In this document: positions 46,246-53,834 of the stretch, piece by piece
Layout: each line of letters starts with the position of its first letter
How positions within the stretch are numbered: the first letter of the stretch is position 1
NCBI GenBank assembly: GCA_027310305.1
Contig: DAIDBD010000118.1
Span: 1-53,834, forward strand
Reading direction: 5' to 3'
DNA from: Herminiimonas sp.
GTDB taxonomy: Bacteria; Pseudomonadota; Gammaproteobacteria; Burkholderiales; Burkholderiaceae_D
DNA length: 53,834 bases
Translations under genes and position numbers: made by a program
The notes under the pieces: generated by a model
The model's database searches: none
What the model saw: the letters and a program-made list of their open reading frames with translations, nothing else
What the model was told of the DNA's origin: nothing

Positions 46246-48854
46246 TGCGCCTCCGTGCCGCCGCTTTCCTCTTCGACATCGGATTCGACGATACGCTGCA
46301 AGCCGCTCAACTTGGTGCCGTCTTCCACTGCGATCAAGGTCACGCCCTGGGTCGCACGGCCCATTTCGCGAATTTCTGACACGCGGGTGCGAATCAATAC
46401 GCCACCGGTCGTGATCAGCATGATTTCATCGCTGACGTCGACCAGCGTGGCAGCGACTACCTTGCCGTTGCGTTCGCTGGTCTGGATCGCGATCATGCCC
46501 TTGGTGCCGCGGCCATGGCGCGTGTATTCGGTGATCGGCGTGCGTTTGCCGAAGCCATTCTCAGTCGCGGTCAGTACCGACTGTTGTTCGTTTTCCGCAA
46601 CCAGCAACGCGATGACCTGCTGACCGTCCTCCAGATTCATGCCGCGCACGCCGCGTGCGGTACGCCCCATCGGACGCACGTCGTTTTCATCGAAGCGCAC
46701 CGCTTTGCCCGAGTCGGAAAACAGCATCACATCGTGCTTGCCGTCGGTCAGCGCGGCGCCGATCAGGAAGTCGCCTTCATCCAGATCGACCGCGATGATG
46801 CCGGCCTTGCGCGGATTGCTGAAGTCGGACAGCGGCGTCTTCTTGACCGTGCCCAGACTGGTCGACATGAAGATGTAGCGGTCTTCCGGGAATGTGCGAT
46901 TCTCGCCGGACAGCGGCAAGGCCATGGTGATTTTCTCGCCATCCTGCAACGGGAACATGTTGACGATCGGCTTGCCGCGCGAATTGCGCGAACCTTGCGG
47001 CACTTCCCATACCTTCAGCCAGTACAAGCGTCCGCGATTGCTGAAACACAGGATGTAGTCATGCGTATTGGCAATGAACAACTGGTCGATCCAGTCGTCT
47101 TCCTTGGTCGCCATCGCCTGCTTGCCGCGTCCGCCGCGCTTTTGCGCACGATACTCGGATACCGGCTGCGACTTCATGTAGCCGGTGTGCGACAGCGTGA
47201 CGACCATGTCTTGCGGCGTGATCAGGTCTTCGGTGCCGAGATCGGTTGCATTCAATTCGATCTGCGAACGGCGCACATCCTTTGCACCTTCGCCGTACTC
47301 GTTTTTGGCTGCGGTCAGCTCATCGACAATAATGCTGGTCACGCGTTCCGGCCTGGACAAAATGTCCAGCAGGTCGGCGATCTGCGCCATCACTTCCTTG
47401 TATTCGTTGACGATCTTGTCCTGCTCCAGACCGGTCAGGCGTTGCAGGCGCATTTGCAGAATTTCCTGCGCCTGGTCATCGGACAGCCTGTACAAACCGT
47501 CTGGTTGAATGCCGTAATGCCTGGGTAGATTCTCAGGGCGGAATGCATCGATGCCGCCGGTGTTTTCCGCACCGGTACGGGCCAGCATCTCGCGCACCAT
47601 CGATGAATCCCAGGCACGCGCCATCAATTCCGATTTTGCGATCGGCGGCGTCGGCGCCGCCTTGATGATCGCGATGAAGTCATCGATATTGGCAAGCGCG
47701 ACCGCGAGCCCTTCCAGCACGTGGCCGCGCTCGCGCGCCTTGCGCAATTCGAACACGGTGCGGCGCGTGACGACTTCACGGCGATGCGACAGGAAGCATT
47801 CGAGCATCTGCTTCAGGTTCAGCAGCTTCGGCTGGCCATCGACCAGCGCGACCATGTTCATGCCGAACGTATCCTGCAACTGGGTTTGCTTGTACAGATT
47901 GTTGAGCACCACTTCCGGCACTTCGCCGCGCTTCAATTCGATCACGACGCGCATGCCGGATTTATCGGACTCATCCCGGATGTCCGATATGCCTTCGAGT
48001 TTCTTGTCGCGCACCAGTTCGGCGATGCGCTCGAGCAGCGACTTCTTGTTCACCTGGTACGGCAATTCATCGACGATGATTGCAATACGGTTTTCCTTGC
48101 CGAATTCCTCGAAATGCGTCTTGGCGCGCATCACCACGCGACCGCGGCCGGTGCGGTAACCGTCGCGCACGCCGGACACGCCATAGATGATGCCTGCGGT
48201 CGGAAAATCGGGCGCCGGAATGATTTCAATCAGTTCATCGACCGTGCAATCGGCATTGCGCAATATGTGCAATGCACCGTTGATCACTTCCGTAATATTG
48301 TGGGGCGGTATATTGGTGGCCATGCCAACCGCGATACCGGACGCGCCGTTGATCAGCAGATTCGGAATTTTGGTTGGCAATACCGACGGCTCTCTTTCCT
48401 TGCCATCGTAATTCGGCACGAAATCGACCGTGTCCTTTTCAATATCGGCCAGAATCTCGCTGGCGATCTTGTCCAGGCGGCACTCGGTATAACGCATTGC
48501 CGCGGCATTGTCGCCATCGACCGAACCGAAGTTGCCCTGGCCATCCACCAATGTGTAGCGCAGCGAAAAAGGCTGCGCCATGCGAACCAGCGTATCGTAA
48601 ATCGACTGGTCGCCATGCGGATGATACTTACCCATCGTTTCGCCGACCACGCGCGCGCATTTCACATACGGCCGGTTCCAGACGTTATTCATTTCATGCA
48701 TGGCAAACAGCACGCGGCGATGCACCGGTTTCAAGCCGTCGCGAACGTCCGGCAATGCACGTCCCACGATTACGCTCATCGCGTAATCGAGGTAACTCTT
48801 GCGCATCTCTTCTTCGAGCGAAATCGGGATTGTTTCTTTGGCGAATTGATCCAT
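46242..48854 (-). CDS. gyrA: DNA gyrase subunit A
   Basis: 870 residues. The N-terminal breakage domain includes the active-site Tyr122 ([13 protein letters not shown]) and the quinolone region [14 protein letters not shown]. Gln83 stands where Ser or Thr is usual (E. coli numbering matches exactly); Asp87 is present. Residues ~520-860 form the six-bladed DNA-wrapping domain, including the GyrA box QKRGGRGKQ. The final acidic tail is short ([11 protein letters not shown]). It is the first gene of the minus-strand string and overlaps serC by four bases, as in other Burkholderiales. The 244-base region to its right holds its promoter and the leader of the divergent outer-membrane gene. Confidence 0.97.
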   Translation of the reverse strand: MDQFAKETIPISLEEEMRKSYLDYAMSVIVGRALPDVRDGLKPVHRRVLFAMHEMNNVWNRPYVKCARVVGETMGKYHPHGDQSIYDTLVRMAQPFSLRYTLVDGQGNFGSVDGDNAAAMRYTECRLDKIASEILADIEKDTVDFVPNYDGKEREPSVLPTKIPNLLINGASGIAVGMATNIPPHNITEVINGALHILRNADCTVDELIEIIPAPDFPTAGIIYGVSGVRDGYRTGRGRVVMRAKTHFEEFGKENRIAIIVDELPYQVNKKSLLERIAELVRDKKLEGISDIRDESDKSGMRVVIELKRGEVPEVVLNNLYKQTQLQDTFGMNMVALVDGQPKLLNLKQMLECFLSHRREVVTRRTVFELRKARERGHVLEGLAVALANIDDFIAIIKAAPTPPIAKSELMARAWDSSMVREMLARTGAENTGGIDAFRPENLPRHYGIQPDGLYRLSDDQAQEILQMRLQRLTGLEQDKIVNEYKEVMAQIADLLDILSRPERVTSIIVDELTAAKNEYGEGAKDVRRSQIELNATDLGTEDLITPQDMVVTLSHTGYMKSQPVSEYRAQKRGGRGKQAMATKEDDWIDQLFIANTHDYILCFSNRGRLYWLKVWEVPQGSRNSRGKPIVNMFPLQDGEKITMALPLSGENRTFPEDRYIFMSTSLGTVKKTPLSDFSNPRKAGIIAVDLDEGDFLIGAALTDGKHDVMLFSDSGKAVRFDENDVRPMGRTARGVRGMNLEDGQQVIALLVAENEQQSVLTATENGFGKRTPITEYTRHGRGTKGMIAIQTSERNGKVVAATLVDVSDEIMLITTGGVLIRTRVSEIREMGRATQGVTLIAVEDGTKLSGLQRIVESDVEEESGGTEAQ

Positions 48855-49098
48855 TGGCGGGTTGGCTGGTCTTTGGCTGAGGTTGGCTTGTCATTCATGC
48901 ATCGCCGTCAAACTTGTATGCGACGCTTCAAAGCCTATTATTTTAGCATGCGGACATAGTCCGATCATGGCTTTCAGACCGCATTTTCAATGGTATGACG
49001 TGCGCGCAAAAAACCGATTTCGAGAAAAAATATGTTTAAATGCGGCTTGGCAGTTTCAAAAAAACATTCAACAAAATTACTTGATTCGCAAATACAAA
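48855..49098. promoter_or_regulatory. divergent region between gyrA and ompA-like gene
   Basis: 244 bases that must hold the promoters of gyrA (minus) and the OmpA-like gene (plus). The last 100 bases are AT-rich with A-runs. An open frame continues through it on the plus strand but reads as non-protein. I cannot assign -35/-10 boxes with confidence. Confidence 0.35.
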
Positions 49099-49791
49099 AT
49101 GCTTAAAAAACTGGCCTTTGGCCTTGTCATTGCTTCGGCCGCCGTTGGCGCTCTCGCTCAAACAGTTACCGACATTCAGGCCAAATCCGGCAACAGCGCC
49201 TACTCGCAGAACGCTCGGGGCGTCATTGTGCGAAGCCCCTATGGATTATGCTGGCGCACCGGCTACTGGACGCCAGCCGACGCTATGGTCGGCTGCGATG
49301 GGCAACTGGCGCCGCCGATTGCCAAAGCAACGGCACCTGCCATCGCAATTGCGCCTGCGCCTGCGCCTGCGCCTGCGCCGACAATCATTGCGGTTGCGGC
49401 ACCGAAGCGTTGCAACTTCGCCGTCACGCTGACAAATGATCAAACTTTTTCATTCAATAAAGCTGTATTGAGCAGCGCAGCGAAAGCGCGCATCGATGAC
49501 GAAGTCGTGAGCAAGCTCGCGGCCTGCAGCAAAATTGACGTTATTGTAGCCACCGGCCATTCTGACCGCCTTGGTTCGCAACAATATAATCAAAAATTAT
49601 CCGAAAAGCGCGCCGTTACAGTAGCTGCTTATTTGAAAAGCAAGGGAGTCTCTGCACAAATCGAAACACGCGGAGCAGGCAAGGCTCAACCCATTAAATC
49701 CTGTGACAGCAAGCTTGGCCGTAAAAAACTGATCGAATGTCTGGCGCCAAACCGCCGTGTAGTAATTGAAGCGCGCGGTTTGGCGAAATAA
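49099..49791 (+). CDS. OmpA family outer-membrane protein (first copy)
   Basis: A 230-residue protein starting at the ATG at 49099 (MLKKLAFGLVIASAAVGALA signal, cleavage before QTVTD). The N-terminal half has the motif CWRTGYWTPADAMVGCDG and an Ala-Pro linker (APAPAPAPAP). The C-terminal OmpA/MotB peptidoglycan-binding domain has FSFNKAVLSSAAKARIDD, ATGHSDRLGSQQYNQKLSEKRA, and LAPNRRVVIEARG. A short extra loop with a cysteine (KSCDSKLGRKKLIECL) distinguishes it from its neighbour. It is less regular than the second copy and may be a specialised or diverging paralogue. Confidence 0.85.
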   Translation: MLKKLAFGLVIASAAVGALAQTVTDIQAKSGNSAYSQNARGVIVRSPYGLCWRTGYWTPADAMVGCDGQLAPPIAKATAPAIAIAPAPAPAPAPTIIAVAAPKRCNFAVTLTNDQTFSFNKAVLSSAAKARIDDEVVSKLAACSKIDVIVATGHSDRLGSQQYNQKLSEKRAVTVAAYLKSKGVSAQIETRGAGKAQPIKSCDSKLGRKKLIECLAPNRRVVIEARGLAK

Positions 49792-50188
49792 ATTGTCCGG
49801 CTTTGCTTTAGTACAATACTCGATCGGCAGGCCGTGTAAAAATTCGTCAATCCGGTCAAACAAAAACGTTAAACCGACATGCCCAGGCAATTGCAAATAA
49901 AGCGGGTTTTAAACGGAATCAAGTGTTGGTTTTTGCCGGACGCATGTTTACACAACTATGTGTTGCATAAACACTACAAAGTATCAAAAACGTGGTTTGG
50001 CCGATTTGGCAACCTTCTCTACACGGACAAGCCTGTGGCAAAATGGAGTTAAGTTAAGTTTATTGCATGCAGACAATTTCTACGTGTGATGACCTGAACC
50101 ACGTGGTATTATTAGTTCACCAACCATTTTCGATGTCGTCTATTTGTTGCGCAGTTAATCTGCGGATATCTCACCCGAGAGGAGAAAC
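49792..50188. other. intergenic region with the second ompA promoter
   Basis: 397 bases without a gene. No clear T-rich terminator follows the first OmpA gene. ACCACGTGGT, a 10-base palindrome, is at 50098-50107 and overlaps a TATTAT box (50107-50112) 77 bases before the second OmpA start; the -35 is weak. GAGAGGAGA just before the ATG is a strong ribosome-binding site. Confidence 0.45.
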
Positions 50189-50836
50189 ATGAATAAATTA
50201 GTAAAACTCGTCTTCGCTGCGTCCGCAGTCGTTGCTTTTTCTGCATCTGCGCAAGCTGCCGATGTCAAAGCAAAAACGCCGAACAGCGCTTATTTGCAAA
50301 GCAGTAACGGTGTTATTACAACCAATCCATTTGGTCAATGCTGGCACACAGGCTATTGGACGCCTGCTGATGCAGTTCCTGGATGCGATGGCGCAATTGC
50401 CAAGGCCCCCCCCCCTGCACCCGCTCCTGCTGCCAAGCCCGCTCCAGCACCTGCCCCAGCACCCGCTCCTGCCCCGACCTCTGAAAAAGTCACCTTCGCT
50501 GCCGATGCATTCTTTGACTTTGACAAAGCGGTTCTGAAACCAGACGGCAAAGCCAAGCTCGACGATTTGACATCCAAGCTGCAAGGCATGAATCTGGAAG
50601 TCATCATCGCGGTTGGCCATACCGACTCCATCGGTTCTGACGCTTACAACCAAAAACTGTCGGTCCGTCGTGCTGAAGCCGTGAAAGCCTATTTGATATC
50701 CAAAGGTATCGAAGCTAACCGCGTCTACACCGAAGGCAAAGGCGAGAAACAACCAGTTGCGGACAACAAAACTGCTGCTGGCCGCGCTAAAAACCGTCGC
50801 GTTGAAATCGAAGTCGTTGGCACTCGTTCCAAGTAA
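50189..50836 (+). CDS. ompA: OmpA family outer-membrane protein (second copy)
   Basis: 215 residues. A signal peptide (about 1-23, cleavage after AQA) is followed by the region with CWHTGYWTPADAVPGCDG, a Pro-Ala linker (APPPAPAPAAKPAPAPAPAPAPAP) and an OmpA C-terminal domain. The domain carries FFDFDKAVLKPDGKAKLDDLTSK, VGHTDSIGSDAYNQKLSVRRAEAVKAYL and AKNRRVEIEVVG with the peptidoglycan-binding Asp and Arg. It lacks a beta-barrel, so it is the short, peptidoglycan-linked form typical of Burkholderiales. A run of nine Cs lies in the linker. It is followed by a strong terminator. Confidence 0.93.
   Translation: MNKLVKLVFAASAVVAFSASAQAADVKAKTPNSAYLQSSNGVITTNPFGQCWHTGYWTPADAVPGCDGAIAKAPPPAPAPAAKPAPAPAPAPAPAPTSEKVTFAADAFFDFDKAVLKPDGKAKLDDLTSKLQGMNLEVIIAVGHTDSIGSDAYNQKLSVRRAEAVKAYLISKGIEANRVYTEGKGEKQPVADNKTAAGRAKNRRVEIEVVGTRSK
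50406..50414 (+). repeat. C9 homopolymer inside ompA
   Basis: Nine consecutive Cs encode part of the Pro-Ala linker. Gain or loss of one base would shift the frame before the peptidoglycan-binding domain, so the tract is a potential slippage site. Confidence 0.9.
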
Positions 50837-50852
50837 TCGACAGGTGTGCATC

Positions 50853-50879
50853 AAAACCCCGCTTCGGCGGGGTTTTTTT
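50853..50879 (+). terminator. Rho-independent terminator of ompA
   Basis: AAAACCCCGC, TTCG, GCGGGGTTTT followed by further Ts: a GC stem with the stable TTCG tetraloop, 17 bases after the stop. Confidence 0.95.
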
Positions 50880-51104
50880 ATGACTAGGTTTTTACGCCGA
50901 TCGAAATATCCGGATATTTATCTGATAAACAGATGGAGGCGAGCGTGATACGGATGGCATCTCTCACAGGTGCCGCTCCCTTTTATGTGCATCAACAAAC
51001 CGGCAATGAACAACCATTGCAGCGCATGCATCCTATGGAGATTTATTGAAACCTCTTTTGGCAAGCTGCAGCAAATTCCCCGCATTCCCGCTATCATTCG
51101 CTCT

Positions 51105-51800
51105 ATGAATGCTGACCCATCAGAACTGCAAAAATTCAGCGATCTTGCGCACCGTTGGTGGGATCCGACCTCCGAATTCCGTCCGTTACACGATATCAAT
51201 CCATTGCGACTCGAGTGGATCAACGCGCGGATATCGCTGAGCGGGAAATCCGTGGTCGATATCGGTTGCGGCGGCGGCATACTGGCCGAAGCCATGGTGA
51301 AAAAAGGCGCGCAGGTACTTGGCATCGATTTATCCGAGAAAGCGCTCAAGGTAGCCGATTTACATAGCCTGGAATCCGGCGTGCAAGTCCGTTATGAAAT
51401 GATCTCGGCGGAGGAGCTGGCGGCCCGCGAACCGGCCCGCTACGATGTTGTAACCTGTATGGAAATGCTGGAGCATGTTCCCGATCCTGCCGCTATCGTT
51501 CGGGCTTGTGCGGCACTCGCCAAACCCGGCGGCCATGTTTTTTTCTCAACGCTGAACCGTAATCCGAAATCTTATTTATTCGCTGTTCTCGGAGCGGAAT
51601 ATCTGCTTCGAATGTTGCCCAAAGGCACGCACGATTATGCCAAGTTTCTAACTCCTGCCGAACTATCGCAATTTATTCGCAATGCCGGGATGGAAGTGGA
51701 TAGCCTCAAAGGCATGACCTACAACCCGCTCACGCAAATCTATTCGTTGAATCGTAATACCGATGTCAATTATCTGATTGCTTGTACTCGTCCGGCATAA
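51105..51800 (+). CDS. ubiG: ubiquinone biosynthesis O-methyltransferase
   Basis: A 231-residue SAM-dependent methyltransferase that performs both O-methylations in ubiquinone synthesis. [29 protein letters not shown] at the N-terminus is diagnostic. Motif I is [20 protein letters not shown], followed by [20 protein letters not shown] (motif II) and [13 protein letters not shown]. The start at 51105 ([11 protein letters not shown]) is preferred over a long upstream extension. It is followed by gph 37 bases on, the same pair as in many Burkholderiales. Confidence 0.95.
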   Translation: MNADPSELQKFSDLAHRWWDPTSEFRPLHDINPLRLEWINARISLSGKSVVDIGCGGGILAEAMVKKGAQVLGIDLSEKALKVADLHSLESGVQVRYEMISAEELAAREPARYDVVTCMEMLEHVPDPAAIVRACAALAKPGGHVFFSTLNRNPKSYLFAVLGAEYLLRMLPKGTHDYAKFLTPAELSQFIRNAGMEVDSLKGMTYNPLTQIYSLNRNTDVNYLIACTRPA

Positions 51801-51837
51801 TAAACAGCCCCATTTTATCGGCCCTGCAAGACCGATA

Positions 51838-52524
51838 ATGCACATGATGAAATTTGCCATGCCTCTTACCCCACCACGCGCGATCCTGTTCGATCTCGAT
51901 GGCACATTGGCCGACACCGCTCCGGATTTGGCAGCAGCAGTCAACCAGTTGCAAATCGCACGCGGGCTCGCGCCAACGCCCTACGCTCAACTTCGCCCTG
52001 TAGCGTCAGCGGGCGCGCGCGGCTTGATCGGCGCAGCGTTCGGCATTCAGCCGGGAGATGAGGATTATGAAAATCTGCGAATTGCCTTTCTGGACAATTA
52101 TGTCGCGGCGCTCGCTGTAAAAAGTCATTTATTCGATGGCATTGCAGTATTGCTTGGTACGTTGCGTGAATACGGCGTCCCGTGGGGTATTGTCACGAAC
52201 AAGGCTGCCCGCCTCACCGATTTGCTGGTACCGCAAATCGGCTTGCAAGATGCCGGTTGCGTGATTTCCGGCGACACGACGCCGCATTCGAAGCCGCATC
52301 CGGCGCCGCTTCTCGAAGCGGCGCGCCGACTCGCATTGGCGCCACAGGATTGCTGGTATGTTGGCGACGACTTGCGCGATATACAAGCCGGCCGGGCAGC
52401 GAACATGCAGACCGTTGCAGCCGCCTGGGGTTACTGCGGCCATGCTGAACCGGCTTCGTGGGGTGCTGATGCCTTGACTGCCAAGCCACTGGATTTGCTT
52501 GACTTGATTCCTGCATGGACTTGA
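51838..52524 (+). CDS. gph: phosphoglycolate phosphatase (HAD family)
   Basis: About 228 residues. HAD motif I is ILFDLDGTLADTAPDLAAAVN (nucleophile Asp and general acid Asp), motif II is GIVTNKAARLTDLL, motif III is the lysine in HSKPHPAPLLEAARRL, and motif IV is CWYVGDDLRDIQAGRAANMQ. It removes phosphate from 2-phosphoglycolate, a product of DNA repair and metabolism. The exact start is unclear: ATGs at 51838, 51844, 51847 and 51859 are all in frame and none has a good ribosome-binding site. Coupled to ubiG. Confidence 0.9.
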   Translation: MHMMKFAMPLTPPRAILFDLDGTLADTAPDLAAAVNQLQIARGLAPTPYAQLRPVASAGARGLIGAAFGIQPGDEDYENLRIAFLDNYVAALAVKSHLFDGIAVLLGTLREYGVPWGIVTNKAARLTDLLVPQIGLQDAGCVISGDTTPHSKPHPAPLLEAARRLALAPQDCWYVGDDLRDIQAGRAANMQTVAAAWGYCGHAEPASWGADALTAKPLDLLDLIPAWT

Positions 52525-52554
52525 ATCCGAGCGACCTGACCGCATCTATTGCGA

Positions 52555-52560
52555 TACAAT
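52555..52560 (+). promoter_or_regulatory. -10 box of the ssrA gene
   Basis: TACAAT lies 14 bases before the mature tmRNA 5' end. I find no good -35 at the right distance (GACCTG at 52533 is weak), so this is tentative. Confidence 0.45.
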
Positions 52561-52574
52561 GGACATTCTGTTTT

Positions 52575-52936
52575 GGGGGCGACCTGGCTTCGACAGGGGT
52601 TGCAAAGCAGCGCAGGGCATACCGAGGACTGGTTACCTCGTAAATACATCCAGAAAAGTAATAACTGCAAACGATAACTCGTACGCACTAGCCGCTTAAT
52701 AACCGGTTAGCTCCACACCGTCTCTTCCCTGGGGCGGGCTGGCAACAGCAGTGGAGTCATTCACAGGGAATCGCGCAGTGTCGGGCCACTTGGCATTGCG
52801 TTAAACAATAGGTGACTCGCCTTGACGAAGCGTGCGCGTCCGCGTCGTTCAGGTTAAATCAAATGGCAGCGCTAAGTATGTAGAACTGTCTGTAGAGTGC
52901 TTCTGGACGCGGGTTCGATTCCCGCCGCCTCCACCA
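52575..52936 (+). ncRNA. ssrA: transfer-messenger RNA (tmRNA)
   Basis: A 362-base tmRNA. The 5' end GGGGGCG pairs with CGCCTCC at the 3' end before A-CCA, forming the alanine-type acceptor stem. GGTTCGATTCC is the T-loop. GGGGGCGACCTGGCTTCGACAG-type 5' sequence is the standard tmRNA start. It rescues stalled ribosomes by adding a degradation tag. It follows gph and has its own terminator. A CCA end is encoded. This is the usual proteobacterial one-piece form. Confidence 0.97.
52667..52699 (+). other. tmRNA tag-peptide reading frame (ANDNSYALAA)
   Basis: GCA is the resume codon; the frame reads Ala-Asn-Asp-Asn-Ser-Tyr-Ala-Leu-Ala-Ala-stop (TAA). The LAA end is the protease recognition signal used by ClpXP. 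The AND start is typical of betaproteobacteria. Confidence 0.92.
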
Positions 52937-52942
52937 ATATTG

Positions 52943-52974
52943 AAGCCCCAACTGTTGTCAGTTGGGGCTTTTTC
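52943..52974 (+). terminator. terminator of ssrA
   Basis: AAGCCCCAACT, GTTGTC, AGTTGGGGCTT and then a T-run (TTTTT) six bases after the CCA end. Confidence 0.92.
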
Positions 52975-53251
52975 TCGTCCGATAGCGACGGTCCCCGCGT
53001 GTTTACGCGGGTTCATGCGGAAACCTGCGGACTTCGCCGGTCGACCATCTGGCCCGCTCCCGGCCACCGTTCGCTCTCTCCTGGCCGGTCTTCTCTCCGG
53101 CCTCGCTTTTCGCGAATGGCCCGAAGTCCGCAAAGGGCCGGTCTGCCACCCTTTGGAAACAACGGGTTACGTGCGGACGAATCAAGCGGTTGGATTGCGT
53201 CATTGCCTACCCGGAGGGGAACAACCTCGGCCAGGATGGTCCGTCCGGACC
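52975..53251. other. accessory stretch downstream of ssrA
   Basis: 277 bases without a credible gene on either strand. The open frames are Arg/Pro-rich shadows. It is GC-rich and differs in appearance from the preceding genes. The 3' end of ssrA is a common integration site, but no integrase or repeat of the ssrA 3' end is visible here. Confidence 0.35.
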
Positions 53252-53359
53252 CTACCGTCCTGGTTTCGCAGCAACGGCCTGCTGAATCTGCTCGAACAGA
53301 TCCTGCGCGGCCTCACTGGCAGCGGCATCTTGCTCCGCACTGAGCTCGACTTTATCCAT
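53252..53359 (-). CDS. short hypothetical ORF, coupled to the upstream ORF
   Basis: 35 residues (MDKVELSAEQDAAASEAAQ..., ending AAKPGR). Its ATG directly follows the stop of the preceding 64-residue frame (TGA-ATG), so it would be translated by coupling. Acidic and alanine-rich helix-like sequence; no recognised family. It may be the small partner of a larger locus or just a remnant. Confidence 0.35.
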   Translation of the reverse strand: MDKVELSAEQDAAASEAAQDLFEQIQQAVAAKPGR

Positions 53360-53554
53360 TCACGTTGCGTAGCAAAGCATATCGGTAAAGCGCTCCAATA
53401 ATGAACGCGGGATTTTTACGATATCGGGGTTATTGTCCGACATCGAAAAATACTCGCTGCTCCACAATTGGTACCGTACCCAGGCGATTGCATCGGAAAA
53501 GGTTGGCTGCGCCTTGGGATACCAGGCACCCATGCGCGTACCCAATCGTTTCAA
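53360..53554 (-). CDS. hypothetical protein, possible transposon-associated tail
   Basis: 64 residues, MKRLGTRMGAWYPKAQPTFSD start, then AIAWVRYQLWSSEYFSM, and the end PRSLLERFTDMLCYAT. The motif PQPTFSDALxxVRxxLW and ending LCYAA occur, as I remember, in ORFs associated with transposases or integrated elements; I cannot confirm this. It has an unusual number of Trp and Tyr residues for its size. Base usage differs from the housekeeping genes to the left. It may be the 3' end of a longer gene broken at its left side. Confidence 0.4.
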   Translation of the reverse strand: MKRLGTRMGAWYPKAQPTFSDAIAWVRYQLWSSEYFSMSDNNPDIVKIPRSLLERFTDMLCYAT

Positions 53555-53751
53555 GCTGACTGACTGCTAGCCTGACGCGTGTCCCCATGCGGAAGCGCTG
53601 ATTTTACGTTTCCGCGTTCGGCGTCGCGCTTACTTTTCGTCCATTATCATGCGCGCTCCTCGCATTCCCTCCACGGCAATCTACCTCCCTGTTCAACAGC
53701 ACCGCTTTATTTTCAATTCGGCGCCATGGACGGCACGCTTGACGAAACAGG
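53555..53751. other. unassigned stretch near window end
   Basis: Nothing recognisable is seen in these 197 bases: no gene, hairpin or repeat that I can support. Confidence 0.3.
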
Positions 53752-53834
53752 CTAGCCTAATATTATTTCCCCGTCGAATTTTACGTTCAGCTTGAGTCCG
53801 GCAATTTCCAGCGTCATCCGGGCTGGAAGGGATT
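53752..53834 (-). CDS. C-terminal fragment of an unidentified protein
   Basis: On the minus strand an open frame enters from the window edge and ends at the TAG at 53752-53754. The last residues read MTLEIAGLKLNVKFDGEIILG. This hydrophobic/acidic pattern resembles a beta-rich protein end, but the fragment is too short to identify. The start lies outside the window. Confidence 0.3.
   Translation of the reverse strand, partial: SLPARMTLEIAGLKLNVKFDGEIILG

Noticed and set aside
47721-48959. 412-residue plus-strand frame opposite gyrA
   Set aside because: It is complementary to gyrA and has no recognisable protein family; the minus strand encodes DNA gyrase A unambiguously.
48862-49098. N-terminal extension of the first OmpA-like gene
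   Set aside because: The frame is open, but the resulting 79 residues are Cys/Trp-scattered and lack a signal; the signal peptide begins cleanly at 49099.
53003-53203. Minus-strand 66-residue frame after ssrA
   Set aside because: Arg/Ala/Gly-rich composition, no start signal and no recognised domain; it looks like a non-coding shadow.
52832-53401. 189-residue frame overlapping the 3' part of ssrA
   Set aside because: It reads through the tmRNA and its terminator; sequence is Arg/Pro-rich with no protein pattern.

Overview
The window reads as a betaproteobacterium of the order Burkholderiales. The evidence is gene content and order. The minus-strand string gyrA, serC, pheA, hisC, tyrA, aroA, cmk, rpsA, ihfB, lapA, lapB, ugd, rfaE1 is typical of that order. 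The tmRNA (tag ANDNSYALAA) and the paired OmpA proteins fit as well. Bases from about 19 kb onward remind me most of Oxalobacteraceae (Herminiimonas/Collimonas type). Bases 1 to 13.3 kb look like a different Burkholderiales lineage in base and codon usage. Both family-level statements come from memory, not from a search.

Layout. (1) 1-13.3 kb holds a truncated ClC channel, an OmpA-like exported protein, a DctS/DctR-like two-component pair divergent from an orphan TRAP substrate receptor, and a catabolic operon. That operon encodes a GMC alcohol oxidoreductase, a fused Baeyer-Villiger-type monooxygenase/esterase and a periplasmic binding-type protein, and lies divergent from an AraC regulator. 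groES-groEL follows, with a perfect CIRCE operator overlapping a sigma70/sigma32-type promoter, and ends in a strong terminator. (2) 13.35-13.75 kb is a junction with an IS66-type transposase remnant. (3) 13.75-19.0 kb is a coxMNOP-like alternative cytochrome c oxidase cluster (subunit II with fused cytochrome c, subunit I, two subunits III, a subunit IV) plus a small membrane protein. (4) 19.1-24.6 kb has an enoyl-CoA hydratase-like protein, a YlqF-type GTPase, a 635-base nested inverted-repeat element with ten TTTTGG units, an acyl-CoA synthetase and a class II HDAC-like deacetylase. (5) 24.75-29.84 kb is a MoxR-DUF58-transglutaminase-MltB operon, followed by YaeQ and DUF1415 genes. (6) 31.2-31.6 kb is AT-rich and precedes a small HTH protein. 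(7) 32-48.9 kb is the minus-strand block: cysM, a helix-hairpin-helix protein, LPS/envelope genes, ribosomal S1, IHF, and the aromatic amino acid/serine genes down from gyrA. (8) 49.1-52.9 kb, plus strand, holds two OmpA-like proteins, ubiG, gph and ssrA. (9) From 53 kb to the end is a poorly coding accessory stretch downstream of ssrA.

How the genes work together. The block from gyrA to cmk supplies serine, phenylalanine, tyrosine and chorismate precursors. pheA carries chorismate mutase, tyrA does the dehydrogenase step, hisC/aroA/serC provide linked transamination and shikimate steps, and cmk-rpsA-ihfB continue the string. lapA-lapB-ugd-rfaE1 join LPS assembly control to sugar-nucleotide and heptose synthesis. 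The left-hand catabolic operon is the most unusual group: its three enzymatic activities could convert a secondary alcohol to a ketone, then to an ester, then to acid plus alcohol.

No CRISPR array, tRNA, rRNA, intact transposon or recognisable defence system was seen.
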